From an uncultured Clostridium sp. (GTDB lineage: Bacteria; Bacillota; Clostridia; Clostridiales; Clostridiaceae), in NCBI GenBank assembly GCA_900548455.1, contig URKQ01000026.1, forward strand, positions 1 through 51,493: a stretch of DNA of 51,493 nucleotides, written 5' to 3'. Within the stretch, counting starts at the first letter, position 1. Every line of letters begins with the position of its first letter. The position numbers and the translations under genes were made by a program. The notes below the pieces were generated by a model. The model was given only the letters and a program-made list of their open reading frames with translations. It had not been told where the DNA came from and made no database searches. This document shows positions 33,820 through 42,257 of this stretch, in pieces.

Positions 33820-34650
33820 ATGAAAATAATAAAAGCAAAAATAAATGATATTGACAAGGCAGTTGATTTAGCATTTAGTATGCAAGGTAAACTAGAAACT
33901 AGATGTAGATATTTACCTTTAGATGCATCGAGGGAACAGATATATGATATGTTTATGAGTTATATTGAACGTGATGAACATGAAGTATTACTTGTTGAAA
34001 AAGATGGAAAGCTAGAAGGGTTAACACCAATTTATTGGATGAAAGAAGACTTATATGTTTCATATGCCCAAGGTCCATATGGATATGATTATGAAGCAGT
34101 TGCAAACTACTTGTATGATTATGTTGCAGAGAATTTTAAAGGCTACAAGTTTTATGTTAATGCAGCTAGTGAACACACCCAGTCTATTAAATTCTATGAG
34201 AATAAAGACTTTCAAAAAATAGAAGAAGCTGTAATGCTTAAACTTGAGGATTTTAGTAGTGATTACTCAAATGAGTTTGTTCAAGAGCTAGATGAAAATA
34301 ATAGCAGAGATTTATATGATTGGATTGAAAAGCATATTGACGAAGATACTTATTGGAATTCTAAAAGATTAAGTGAAAACTTAAATGGTTTTATTATTCT
34401 TGGCTATTTTGAGAAAGGTGTAAAAGGACATATTATAGGCAGAGTTAATAATAATTATACTGAGGTTATTGCCTTCAGCGGTGATGAAATAATCAAAGAA
34501 GAGTTATTTAAATCATTTATTTCAAAAGCATATAAAAGAAATATTAAATTCATAGATTTATATACAGATGATGATTATGAAGTATCACTTGGAACTAAGT
34601 ACGGTTTCAAGTTATATGATAACAATAACTGCTTTCTTAAATATTTATAG
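33820..34650 (+). CDS. GNAT family protein, two-lobed
   Basis: A 276-residue protein. The N-terminal 140 residues follow the GNAT layout (IKAKINDIDKAVDLAFSMQ, strand HEVLLVEKDGKLEG, then FYVNAASEHTQSIKFYENKDFQKIEEAVMLKL, the typical final helix and strand), though the Q/RxxGxG loop is not clear. The C-terminal half (about 145-276) looks like a second degenerate lobe with FIDLYTDDDYEVSLGTKYGFKLYDNNNCFLKY. An AGGAGG site precedes ATG. Substrate unknown; acetyltransferase activity is uncertain given the weak cofactor loop. Confidence 0.65.
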   Translation: MKIIKAKINDIDKAVDLAFSMQGKLETRCRYLPLDASREQIYDMFMSYIERDEHEVLLVEKDGKLEGLTPIYWMKEDLYVSYAQGPYGYDYEAVANYLYDYVAENFKGYKFYVNAASEHTQSIKFYENKDFQKIEEAVMLKLEDFSSDYSNEFVQELDENNSRDLYDWIEKHIDEDTYWNSKRLSENLNGFIILGYFEKGVKGHIIGRVNNNYTEVIAFSGDEIIKEELFKSFISKAYKRNIKFIDLYTDDDYEVSLGTKYGFKLYDNNNCFLKYL

Positions 34651-34718
34651 TTAGATATTTGATGAAATATACTGTATATAGTATCAAATGATGAGAATAT
34701 GGGTTAATTAAATAATCA

Positions 34719-34752
34719 GGCACTTACCTAAATTAAAAGTAGGTGCTTTTCT
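34719..34752 (+). terminator. terminator after GNAT-like gene
   Basis: GGCACTTACCT pairs imperfectly with AAGTAGGTGCT and is followed by TTTCTT. Confidence 0.7.
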
Positions 34753-34818
34753 TATGCCGAAAATTAATGGGAAACATATGGCAATAAATATTAAAATCAT
34801 TATTGGAGGTAGGTAAAG

Positions 34819-34900
34819 ATGAAAGGAGTTAAGTGTTTAGATTATAAACATCTAGGTAGAGCATGTTAAGAACAAGGGCATAACTGTTAATTGTAGTTGG
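34819..34900 (+). pseudogene. possible decayed XRE-type regulator start
   Basis: GGAGG and ATG 34819 open a frame (MKGVKCLDYKHLGRAC) that stops after 16 codons; the next codons read EQGHNC and stop again. LDYKHLGR resembles the start of XRE regulators, and an intact XRE gene follows about 50 bases later. It may be a decayed duplicate. Short, so uncertain. Confidence 0.25.
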
Positions 34901-34948
34901 TAGAAAAAAATATGTTTTAATAATAAAATTAATTAGGAGGTGAGTATA

Positions 34949-35392
34949 GTGAGTTTAGGAAACAATATATCAAAAGCAAGAAAAAGATCTGGAATGTCGC
35001 AAGAAGTAGTTGCTGAAAAATTAGGGGTAAGTAGGCAAACTATTTCAAAATGGGAGTCAAATGAAACAATTCCTGATATTTATCAGTGCAAAAAATTAGC
35101 TAAATTATATCATTTGACTTTAGATGAATTAATAGAGTTCGATATTGATTTGCAAGAAATACAAGAGGTAATTGACAATACAGATGAAAAAATAAATTCG
35201 AAGGTTAATTGGACTAAAGCTTGGAGTAAAAAATATCCTATATTAGCTACCTATCATAAAGAGGTTGATATTCTTAAATTTTCATCACAAATAAGAATTA
35301 TGTTAGAAGATTTGAAAAGAGAATATAATTATACTGAGATAGATGCTGTATTAGTATTAAAAGATATTTTGGCACATGAAATGAAAAGATAA
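34949..35392 (+). CDS. XRE-family transcription regulator
   Basis: A 147-residue protein with an N-terminal helix-turn-helix of the Cro/CI type (SKARKRSGMSQEVVAEKLGVSRQTISKWESNETIPDIYQCKKLAKLYHLTLDELIEFD, residues about 6-65) and a C-terminal helical part (about 75-147) of unknown role, perhaps dimerisation or ligand sensing. The start is GTG at 34949, eight bases from AGGAGG; the in-frame GTG at 34940 overlaps the ribosome site and is unlikely. It may control the following small membrane genes, but its own 5' region shows no clear operator. Confidence 0.9.
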   Translation: MSLGNNISKARKRSGMSQEVVAEKLGVSRQTISKWESNETIPDIYQCKKLAKLYHLTLDELIEFDIDLQEIQEVIDNTDEKINSKVNWTKAWSKKYPILATYHKEVDILKFSSQIRIMLEDLKREYNYTEIDAVLVLKDILAHEMKR

Positions 35393-35522
35393 AAACAAAA
35401 AATTTAATTTTTAGGTTGAATAATCATTAAAAAAACTATCCTATTTTTATTTTTTTATATTAAAAAAATATGTATAATAAATACATATTATATAAAAATG
35501 CAGTATATGGAGGAATAATTAC

Positions 35523-35705
35523 ATGTTTCTGATAATATTTTCATTAGTAATTGCATGTATTTTGTTATACTTAAATGTTATTAGCACAATAAAAAAGATT
35601 CAGGATAAAGATGACATAGTATTAAATAAGATATTAGGAAGCTTATTAGTTATTTATATATCAACATGGATTTTTATAGCGTTATTTTCAGTTTCTTATA
35701 GTTAA
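35523..35705 (+). CDS. small two-helix membrane protein
   Basis: A 60-residue protein with two transmembrane helices (LIIFSLVIACILLYLNVIST and LGSLLVIYISTWIFIALFSVS) joined by a charged loop (IKKIQDKDDIVLNK). TGGAGGA precedes ATG. A diverged, 5'-truncated copy of the same gene lies at 50928-51093, and the similarity continues downstream through the following promoter, so the locus has been duplicated. Function unknown; small two-helix proteins of this kind include toxins and membrane regulators, but nothing here decides. Confidence 0.65.
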   Translation: MFLIIFSLVIACILLYLNVISTIKKIQDKDDIVLNKILGSLLVIYISTWIFIALFSVSYS

Positions 35706-35792
35706 AGTTCTTTCTAGCCTTATTTTCGTGCTTTTAAAATACCTAAATTTGTTATATTATAGTATTGATGATAGAAATAGGATGGCGATAAA

Positions 35793-36467
35793 ATGAAACG
35801 TAAAAAGAGAAAAGTAACATTAATACCATATGGATTTATTGGTATGATGGGATTATATTTGTTAGAGGTATATGTATTCAAATTTGAAGAACAAAGTATA
35901 CAATTTAAAATAACTTCGCTATTAGCTTTTATTTCAATGGTAGTAATGTTCATTCATATTATTAGGATTATTAAACAATTCTATAGAGATGATAAAGAAG
36001 AAAATGGAACATTTTTTTATCAAGCGTGGAAGAGTGATTATTCTAGAAAAAACCCCGAACATAATAAAACAGAGGATGAACTGATGGCAATATTTTACGA
36101 AGAAAGAAAAGCTATCGAATTTGAAAGAAATAAGGCAAAGATTGAAAGAAGCCAAGCTTTAAAAGAAAAAAGGTTAGCGGAGGCTGAAAGAAAGAAAGAG
36201 ATGGAGAGGTTGAGAAACGCTGGTAGAACAGTATCTCCATACGAACAACCGAATTATCAGCCAGTACAGGATAATAATGTAGCACGTTGCCCTAAGTGTG
36301 GAAGTACTTCTTTGACTGCAAATAAAAAGGGTTTTAGTGTAACTAAAGGTGTTGTAGGTTTGGCGGTAAGTCCATTAGCTGGTGCAGTAGCAGGCGGTGC
36401 TGGAAGAAACAAAGTTATTGTTACTTGCTTAAAATGTGGTCACCAGTGGAAGGCAGGAAAGAAGTAA
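35793..36467 (+). CDS. membrane protein with C-terminal zinc ribbon
   Basis: A 224-residue protein: two N-terminal membrane helices (LIPYGFIGMMGLYLLEVYVF and TSLLAFISMVVMFIHIIRII), a long Lys/Glu/Arg-rich helix (about residues 95-145, likely coiled coil), a linker rich in Asn, Gln and Pro, and a zinc ribbon with CPKCGS and CLKCGH as the four-Cys site. Between the Cys pairs there is a hydrophobic, glycine-rich insert (GVVGLAVSPLAGAVAGGAG) which could insert in or touch the membrane. The ribosome site is weak (GGATGG). Family not named with certainty; similar ribbons are found in small clostridial membrane proteins. Confidence 0.7.
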   Translation: MKRKKRKVTLIPYGFIGMMGLYLLEVYVFKFEEQSIQFKITSLLAFISMVVMFIHIIRIIKQFYRDDKEENGTFFYQAWKSDYSRKNPEHNKTEDELMAIFYEERKAIEFERNKAKIERSQALKEKRLAEAERKKEMERLRNAGRTVSPYEQPNYQPVQDNNVARCPKCGSTSLTANKKGFSVTKGVVGLAVSPLAGAVAGGAGRNKVIVTCLKCGHQWKAGKK

Positions 36468-36499
36468 ATTAATATTATAAAAATATCATATAACAATTT

Positions 36500-36536
36500 G
36501 AGCCACTACTAATTAAAGTAGCGGCTCTTTTCTTTT
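36500..36536 (+). terminator. terminator after zinc-ribbon gene
   Basis: GAGCCACTACT pairs with AGTAGCGGCTC (one mismatch), followed by TTTTCTTTT. Confidence 0.85.
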
Positions 36537-36599
36537 GCTTAAATTTTGGAGTATAGATTTCGCACAGTTGTATAATTGACAATTTAGGTAATTATTATA

Positions 36600-36760
36600 C
36601 AATTGTTATATTAATATTAATTGATAGCAGATGATTCATATGGATTTTTCATCAGATGAATTGATGATTGAATTTTTTTCATGCTGCCAGAGGACGAAGT
36701 ACTTATGATAAAACAACAAGAAATCATTTACCAAAGGTGTAAAAACGTATAACTAGAATT
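36600..36760 (+). other. degenerate coding-like stretch in long intergenic region
   Basis: Short frames with stops read MIHMDFSSDELMIEFFS and, in another frame, MLPEDEVLMIKQQEIIYQRC before a stop near 36750. No terminal repeats or recognisable transposase motifs were seen. The remaining bases to 36920 are AT-rich with nothing clear. This could be a relic of a mobile or regulatory gene; it is weak evidence. Confidence 0.2.
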
Positions 36761-36923
36761 TAGCATACAGTAGATTCAATTGCCAATAATTATATATGAA
36801 AATTTCATATATCGAAAGGAAAGTGGAATAAGTTAAGATATCAGTAAATAAGTTTTACTTAATTAATAATTATTTTTCTTAATAATTTTTAATAGAGTAA
36901 CATTTTTTATGAAAAAACAGTAA

Positions 36924-37025
36924 TTTAATCATTTAAATATGTAAAAATATTATGTATAATGTAGCTAAATAGAATTTAATTATTTAAATATGTAGAATTA
37001 TTATGTATAATGTAGCTAAATAGAA
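36924..37025 (+). repeat. tandem 51-bp repeat carrying a duplicated promoter
   Basis: Two direct copies (36924-36974 and 36975-37025) differ at a few bases. Each holds TTTAAA, 17 bases, then TATAAT (first -10 at 36955-36960, second at 37006-37011), followed by GTAGCTAAATAGAA. They lie just before the sensor operon, so this operon probably has two nearly identical promoters. Confidence 0.7.
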
Positions 37026-37047
37026 GAATATTTCATATAAAAAGAGG

Positions 37048-38580
37048 ATGAAGGTGATTATTATTAGAAATAAAGTAATATATTCTTTAATTATAATTAT
37101 GGTAATAACAATGATTTCCTTAGTTACTTACAAAGAAAATATAATAACGGCTAAGGTTGAAGATAATGAATTGATTGATAATATAAAAGCACCTTTTTAT
37201 CCGTGGGACTATGAATTACCTAATATAGAGACACCAGAGGGATTTGATTGGATGGAATTTCAAGGTACTACCCTTAATTTTGTAGTAGAAAATAATATAA
37301 ATGCTAATATTCTTTCTAGAGAATGTAAAAGGTTTACGGATAAAACGGGGATTAGAGTAAATATTAATTCAATGGATTATACTACAATGATAAAAAAGAT
37401 AAATAATGATTTTATATCTGATAGAGGAAAGTTTCAACTTGTTTATGTAGATCCATATCAAACCATTAATAGATTTTATAATAGTCTGGAGGATTTAAAT
37501 TTATATAATAATGATCCTAAGATGCCTCACATACCAGGTGGAATTGATGACTTCTTCGATGAACAGGTAAATATTTTATCTTATTTTGGTGATAAAACCA
37601 AGTTATGCGCTATACCTTTTGATACTACAACTATGATTTTCTTCTATAGAAAAGATATTTTTGAAAAATATAGGGAACAATTTATGAATGAAAATGGATT
37701 TGATTGGACTCCTGGAGGAAAGGATTTTACTTGGGAAAGGTATTGTATTGTTTCCAAATGGATTGATGAAAATGTTCCAGATGAAGAAGTTAAATATGGA
37801 AGTGCACAAATGGCACAATTACATAATTCAGTATATTGTGATTTTTCTAATGTTCTTGCATCCTATGGAGGAAACTATTTTGATGATCCCTATGTAAATA
37901 CATTGGGGGTAGAAAAACCTAAGATGATTTCAGTTAAAAATGATAAATTTAAAGATGGACTAACTATGTACAAGCAGATGATAGAAGTGGCAGCCCCAGA
38001 GAGTGTTAATTGGGATTGGACAGATACTGCAGAGGCATTTAAAAACGGTGAAGTTGCAATGATGGCAAACTGGGATGAGAATGTGGCTGTAGTGGAAAAT
38101 CCTAATATATCTAGTGTGTCAGGCAATGTAGGTTATAGCACATTGCCATATGGAAATGTTAGAAGTGCAAATATATATGGAGGGGCAGGCATAGGAATTA
38201 ATAGTAATGCTACAGAAATTGAAAAGAAGGCTGCTTGGTTATTTATAGTTTGGGCTACAGCACCTCAGACACAAAGTATGGTTTTGGAGGAACCAGAAGG
38301 TGGAAGTATGCCACCTAGAAAATCTGTTTACGAAAGCACAAAAGTGCAAAATATAATAGAAGATGTAAAAAGTAATACAAATGAAATGGGTAACTTAAAC
38401 CATTTACCTATTTTGCTAGAGGCTTGGGAAATAGATAATATCTATTTTAGACCTAAGATAAGTAACTTCTATTTTGTAGAGCAAATAATTATTAGCAATG
38501 TAAAGGATATGGTGAACAATGATTTAGATCCCAAAGTAGTATCAGATAAAATTTTTGAAGAGTTGAGCTTACTACAATGA
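37048..38580 (+). CDS. membrane-anchored extracellular solute-binding protein (sensor partner)
   Basis: A 510-residue family 1 (MalE-type) solute-binding protein. Residues 10-27 are a transmembrane anchor (VIYSLIIIMVITMISLVTY) with no lipobox Cys. Then come the two-lobe motifs: TLNFVVENNINANILSRECKRFTDKTGIRVNI, LCAIPFDTTTMIFFYRKDIFEKY, AFKNGEVAMMANWDENV, GAGIGINSNATEIEKKAAWLFIVWATAPQTQ. It is encoded directly before, and overlaps by four bases, a YesM-type kinase rather than a permease, so it likely presents bound sugar or polyol to that kinase. A separate ribose-type binding protein serves transport at 44850. The start is ATG with AGAGGATG-type spacing; the GAGGATGAAGG region is compact. Confidence 0.85.
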   Translation: MKVIIIRNKVIYSLIIIMVITMISLVTYKENIITAKVEDNELIDNIKAPFYPWDYELPNIETPEGFDWMEFQGTTLNFVVENNINANILSRECKRFTDKTGIRVNINSMDYTTMIKKINNDFISDRGKFQLVYVDPYQTINRFYNSLEDLNLYNNDPKMPHIPGGIDDFFDEQVNILSYFGDKTKLCAIPFDTTTMIFFYRKDIFEKYREQFMNENGFDWTPGGKDFTWERYCIVSKWIDENVPDEEVKYGSAQMAQLHNSVYCDFSNVLASYGGNYFDDPYVNTLGVEKPKMISVKNDKFKDGLTMYKQMIEVAAPESVNWDWTDTAEAFKNGEVAMMANWDENVAVVENPNISSVSGNVGYSTLPYGNVRSANIYGGAGIGINSNATEIEKKAAWLFIVWATAPQTQSMVLEEPEGGSMPPRKSVYESTKVQNIIEDVKSNTNEMGNLNHLPILLEAWEIDNIYFRPKISNFYFVEQIIISNVKDMVNNDLDPKVVSDKIFEELSLLQ

Positions 38581-40388
38581 ATAAAGGGTATAAAATGAAA
38601 GCTTTATGGATTAGAAAGAGCTTTAAAAATAAGTTACTAGTTACTTTTATTTTGTTAGTATTTGTACCTATTGGATTTATATATTTTATTTATAACAATA
38701 TAATAGAATCCGTTATTACTACAAAATATAGTGAATCGGCAAAGCAATCTGTATATGAAGCAGGAGATAATATTGATTTTATAATTAATAGTATTGCAGA
38801 CTTATCAGATATGATTGTTACTAATAGGGATTTTATAGAAATTTTGCAACATTCACCATTGCAAAATTATGATGAATTAAATAATATGTTGAAGAACTTT
38901 TGTACTACAAATGAACAAGTGGAAAATATAGAATTTATGACTGAAGATAAGATTTACAATGTGGGAACTATTAAAAATAATGTGTATGAACAAATGAATA
39001 TTAATGAAACTCAAGGTGAGTTAGTTTGGATTTATACAGCTCCTGTTAAAGTTAAGATATTATCAGGAGAAATTACTAAAAATTATTTTTCATTAGGAAG
39101 AAAGGTAATAGATTTAAATAGTTTAAAGGATATGGGAACAATATTTATAGATATAGATGAAACTAGATTAGAGGACTCCTATAAGAATCTCATTGCTGAA
39201 GAAAGTAGTGAATTATTTATTTGTAATGATAAGGGACAAATTATTAGTCATTCTAACAAGGACATGATAGGAAAAAATATAAAAGATAAAAATTATGCAG
39301 TAGAAGTTTTATCATCTTATAAAGATGTGGATTCAGTGGAATTTAAGGATGATGAAGTTGAAAAGGTATGTATATTTTCGAATATTACTCTATCTAATTG
39401 GAAGATTGTAAAGATTGTATCCAAGGAATATCTATATAAGGAAATTACAAATATGCAACGATATATGGTTATTGGGGGAACAATATATGTAAGTATAACC
39501 ATACTAATTTGTTTATTCTTTTCATCACAAATTTCAAGACCTATGGTAAATATGAAAAATATGATGAAGAAGGCAGAAGAAGGAGATTTGGATGTACGTA
39601 TAGATGTTGATCGAATTGATGAACTCGGAGAACTTGGGAATAGCTTTAATAATATGATTGGGAAGATGAATGAAGTTGTTAATAAATTAGTGGAAGAGGA
39701 AAAAATTAAAAAAGAATTAGAACTTGAGACGTTGCATGCACAAATTAATCCCCATTTTTTATATAACACTTTAAATACTATAAAGTGGATAGCTAAGATA
39801 CAGGGTGATAAATCTGTGAGTAATGCAGTAACGTCACTTATAAAACTTCTTAGGGTAAGTATAAACTTGGGAAAAGAAATGATTACATTAGAAGACGAGA
39901 TAGATTATGTTAAAAATTACATTAATATACAGAGTTTAAGGTTTAATGAAAAAGTTAACATAGTTTATAACATTGATGAAGAATGTTTTAAGTGTACAAT
40001 ACCTAAATTAATTTTACAGCCCATTGTTGAAAATTCTTTGATATATGGTATTAGGGAAGAGGGAGAATATGAAACTTTGAAGATATCTATAAATGCATGT
40101 ATTGAGGAAGAAAAATTAATTATCCTTGTAAAGGACAATGGACCGGGCATTAGTGATAAGGATATAGAAAAAATCTTTAGCAAAGAAAAGGATGTAAATA
40201 AATTTAGTAAAGTTGGATTGAACAATGTAAATCAAAGAATAAAGCTTCATTGTGGTGAAGAATATGGAATTAATATAGGAAATAGAAGTAAATTAGGTAC
40301 TTACGTTAAAGTAGAGGTTCCTAGAATTATAATTAATAAGCCTACTAATGATTTTTTAGTAAAAAAAGAGGGTGATGAAAGTGTATAA
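38577..40388 (+). CDS. YesM-type sensor histidine kinase
   Basis: A 603-residue kinase: TM1 at about 17-37 (LLVTFILLVFVPIGFIYFIY), a Cache-like extracellular domain to about 290, TM2 (VIGGTIYVSITILICLFFSS), HAMP (RPMVNMKNMMKKAEEGDLDV), then the His-kinase domain with His393 in HAQINPHFLYNTLNTIKWIA and an ATPase domain with PIVENSLIYGI (N box) and VKDNGPGISD (G1). This is the class paired with AraC-type regulators for carbohydrate uptake. ATGA overlap with the binding-protein gene indicates coupled translation; ATG 38595 is an alternative start. The partner regulator begins inside its end. Confidence 0.94.
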   Translation: MNKGYKMKALWIRKSFKNKLLVTFILLVFVPIGFIYFIYNNIIESVITTKYSESAKQSVYEAGDNIDFIINSIADLSDMIVTNRDFIEILQHSPLQNYDELNNMLKNFCTTNEQVENIEFMTEDKIYNVGTIKNNVYEQMNINETQGELVWIYTAPVKVKILSGEITKNYFSLGRKVIDLNSLKDMGTIFIDIDETRLEDSYKNLIAEESSELFICNDKGQIISHSNKDMIGKNIKDKNYAVEVLSSYKDVDSVEFKDDEVEKVCIFSNITLSNWKIVKIVSKEYLYKEITNMQRYMVIGGTIYVSITILICLFFSSQISRPMVNMKNMMKKAEEGDLDVRIDVDRIDELGELGNSFNNMIGKMNEVVNKLVEEEKIKKELELETLHAQINPHFLYNTLNTIKWIAKIQGDKSVSNAVTSLIKLLRVSINLGKEMITLEDEIDYVKNYINIQSLRFNEKVNIVYNIDEECFKCTIPKLILQPIVENSLIYGIREEGEYETLKISINACIEEEKLIILVKDNGPGISDKDIEKIFSKEKDVNKFSKVGLNNVNQRIKLHCGEEYGINIGNRSKLGTYVKVEVPRIIINKPTNDFLVKKEGDESV

Positions 40389-41982
40389 GGTTCTAATTGT
40401 AGATGATGAAGTTCTTGTAAGAATAGGTTTAAAATCAACAATAGATTGGAATACCATAGGATTTACTGTTGTAGGTGAGGCTCCAAATGGTGAAAAGGCA
40501 TATGAAATGTATAAGTTATATAACCCAGATGTGATTATAACAGATATAAAAATGCCTAAAAAGGATGGACTATGGTTAACAAAAGAAGTAAGAAAAGAAG
40601 ATAGTTCAACTCAAATACTTGTTTTAACTTGCTATGATGATTTTGAAAATGTAAGACAAGCACTAAAGTATGGAGCCAATAATTATATTCTTAAATCAGA
40701 GGTGGAGGATGAGGAACTTGTAAACATTATGCTAGAACTAAAAAGAAATTTGGACGCCATGGGTAAGAATGATTTAGGTAGGGAAAATGCTAGTGAAACT
40801 TCAATGAAAACTAAAGAACAGCTTGTGGAGTATCTTATAGATAGTTCAAGTTCCTTTGAAGATACAGATCTTGAAGAATTCAAACATATAGATTTTAATT
40901 GTCGTACAGGTAAATATTGTATTCTAGGTTTCTTTCCTGAATCCATGGATATGACTATTTCTATTGAAGAAAAAGAAAGTAAAAATGTAAAAAATGCTAT
41001 ACTAGAACTTATAACATGGGTATTTACTAAAGAAAAAATACAATGCATTGTAAAGGAACGGAAAGATGGTTTTTTATATCTTATATCTAAAGATGATATT
41101 GGGAACAGACAGATTCAAGAGGCAATTAATTACGTGAAAACTACTGTGATTCAATATTTTAACATTAAACTAGATATAATCTATACACCTATATTTTGTG
41201 ATCTTAGGAAATTTCCAGATAAATATACGGAATGCATAGACAGAATTAAAGATATATTCTATTTACCATTAGGTTCCATAGTAGAAACAAAGACAAATAG
41301 AGAATTAAAAGAGATAAATGTTTTAAAGTTTGAAAAATATTCTAATAGTGTTTTGATAAATTTTATAGAAGAATGGAACCTAGAGGAAAGTAAAAAATAC
41401 ATACAAAGAATAGAAAAGGAAGTAATAAATTCCCAAATATCAGAGTTATCATGTAAGCTTATGTATTGTAATATTGTTGTTAGAATATTAGAAAAGTATG
41501 AAGAATACGTTGAAGAAAATGATTATTTCACTTTATATCAGGGTTATTACAATAAGATTATGAATTCTACTAGAATTATATTTGTATCAGAATTAATGTG
41601 TAAGTTTACAGAGGAGATATCTGAACTAGTTTTACAAATAAGGGATGATCAAAATTCTAAATACATAATAAATAAAGTTGCTCAGTATATTGAGGAAAAC
41701 TATTCAAGTAAAATTACATTAGAAGATATAGCTGCTCATATTAATTTATCTAAACAATATGTATCATTTTTATTTAAAAAGGAGACAGGGGTAAATATTT
41801 CTTCTCATATTACTAAGCTTCGTATTGATAAGGCAAAGGACATGATTATTAAGGGAGAAGACAGTATGAAAGTTATCTATCAAAGAGTAGGGTTTACGGA
41901 TCAACAGTATTTTTGTAAAACTTTTAAAAAGGTGACGGGATTAACAGTAGGTCAATATAAATGTAGTATAAAAAACAAATAA
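40375..41982 (+). CDS. YesN-type response regulator with AraC domain
   Basis: A response regulator of about 535 residues. The receiver domain has Asp10-Asp11 and phospho-acceptor Asp57 (DVIITDIKMPKKDG), the Thr in ILVLTCYDDFE and Lys in YILKSE. A middle region of about 300 residues (130-430) has no clear fold, and the C-terminal 100 residues form an AraC double helix-turn-helix (KITLEDIAAHINLSKQYVSFLFKKETG ... SMKVIYQRVGFTDQQYFCKTFKK). GTG at 40381 (product MYKVLIVDDE) lies at the best distance from GAGGG and may be the true start. It is expected to activate the transporter operon downstream through the TTRCACAAA array. Confidence 0.94.
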   Translation: MKVYKVLIVDDEVLVRIGLKSTIDWNTIGFTVVGEAPNGEKAYEMYKLYNPDVIITDIKMPKKDGLWLTKEVRKEDSSTQILVLTCYDDFENVRQALKYGANNYILKSEVEDEELVNIMLELKRNLDAMGKNDLGRENASETSMKTKEQLVEYLIDSSSSFEDTDLEEFKHIDFNCRTGKYCILGFFPESMDMTISIEEKESKNVKNAILELITWVFTKEKIQCIVKERKDGFLYLISKDDIGNRQIQEAINYVKTTVIQYFNIKLDIIYTPIFCDLRKFPDKYTECIDRIKDIFYLPLGSIVETKTNRELKEINVLKFEKYSNSVLINFIEEWNLEESKKYIQRIEKEVINSQISELSCKLMYCNIVVRILEKYEEYVEENDYFTLYQGYYNKIMNSTRIIFVSELMCKFTEEISELVLQIRDDQNSKYIINKVAQYIEENYSSKITLEDIAAHINLSKQYVSFLFKKETGVNISSHITKLRIDKAKDMIIKGEDSMKVIYQRVGFTDQQYFCKTFKKVTGLTVGQYKCSIKNK

Positions 41983-41995
41983 AGTATAGCATATA

Positions 41996-42029
41996 AATAC
42001 TATTCAACTATGTTGAGTAGTATTTTTTG
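41996..42029 (+). terminator. terminator after the sensor operon
   Basis: A 13-bp stem AATACTATTCAAC / GTTGAGTAGTATT with a TAT loop is followed by TTTTTG. It separates the sensor genes from the transporter operon. Confidence 0.9.
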
Positions 42030-42078
42030 TTAATTATCACGTTGGATGAAGAAAAATATTAAAAAATACTTCAATGTG

Positions 42079-42168
42079 TTGCACAAATATATTAATATGT
42101 TACACAAAAATATTAATATATTACACAAAACACTTTGTGAAAAAATAGGTAAGAACAATTTACACAAA
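42079..42168 (+). promoter_or_regulatory. TTRCACAAA operator array upstream of sugar ABC operon
   Basis: TTGCACAAA (42079-42087), TTACACAAA (42100-42108), TTACACAAA (42121-42129) and TTACACAAA (42160-42168) are direct repeats. The first three are spaced exactly 21 bases, two helical turns, with ATTAATAT between. The last ends 17 bases before the probable -35 position. Direct repeats on one helix face are typical for AraC-type activators, so these are the likely YesN-regulator sites. Confidence 0.7.
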
Positions 42169-42185
42169 ATCAAGGTTATTTTCCA

Positions 42186-42214
42186 TTATGGGTTAATATT
42201 TTTTTTATTATAAT
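42186..42214 (+). promoter_or_regulatory. promoter of the sugar ABC/pentitol operon
   Basis: A perfect TATAAT lies at 42209-42214; 17 bases upstream the -35 position reads TTATGG, a poor match. The weak -35 with upstream activator sites fits induction by the response regulator. Confidence 0.5.
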
Positions 42215-42257
42215 TAAGGCATACAGTAAAATTAAAAGTTTACAAGGGGGGATAAAG

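Noticed and set aside
36600..36760. Transposase remnant in the long intergenic region
   Set aside because: Short broken frames exist but no transposase motif, terminal inverted repeat or target duplication could be found.
36924..37025. CRISPR-like reading of the tandem repeat
   Set aside because: Only two adjacent copies without spacers, containing promoter boxes; no cas genes in the window.
39317..39769. 150-codon minus-strand frame inside the YesM-type kinase
   Set aside because: It overlaps HAMP and kinase motifs on the plus strand; low-complexity Ser/Phe content.
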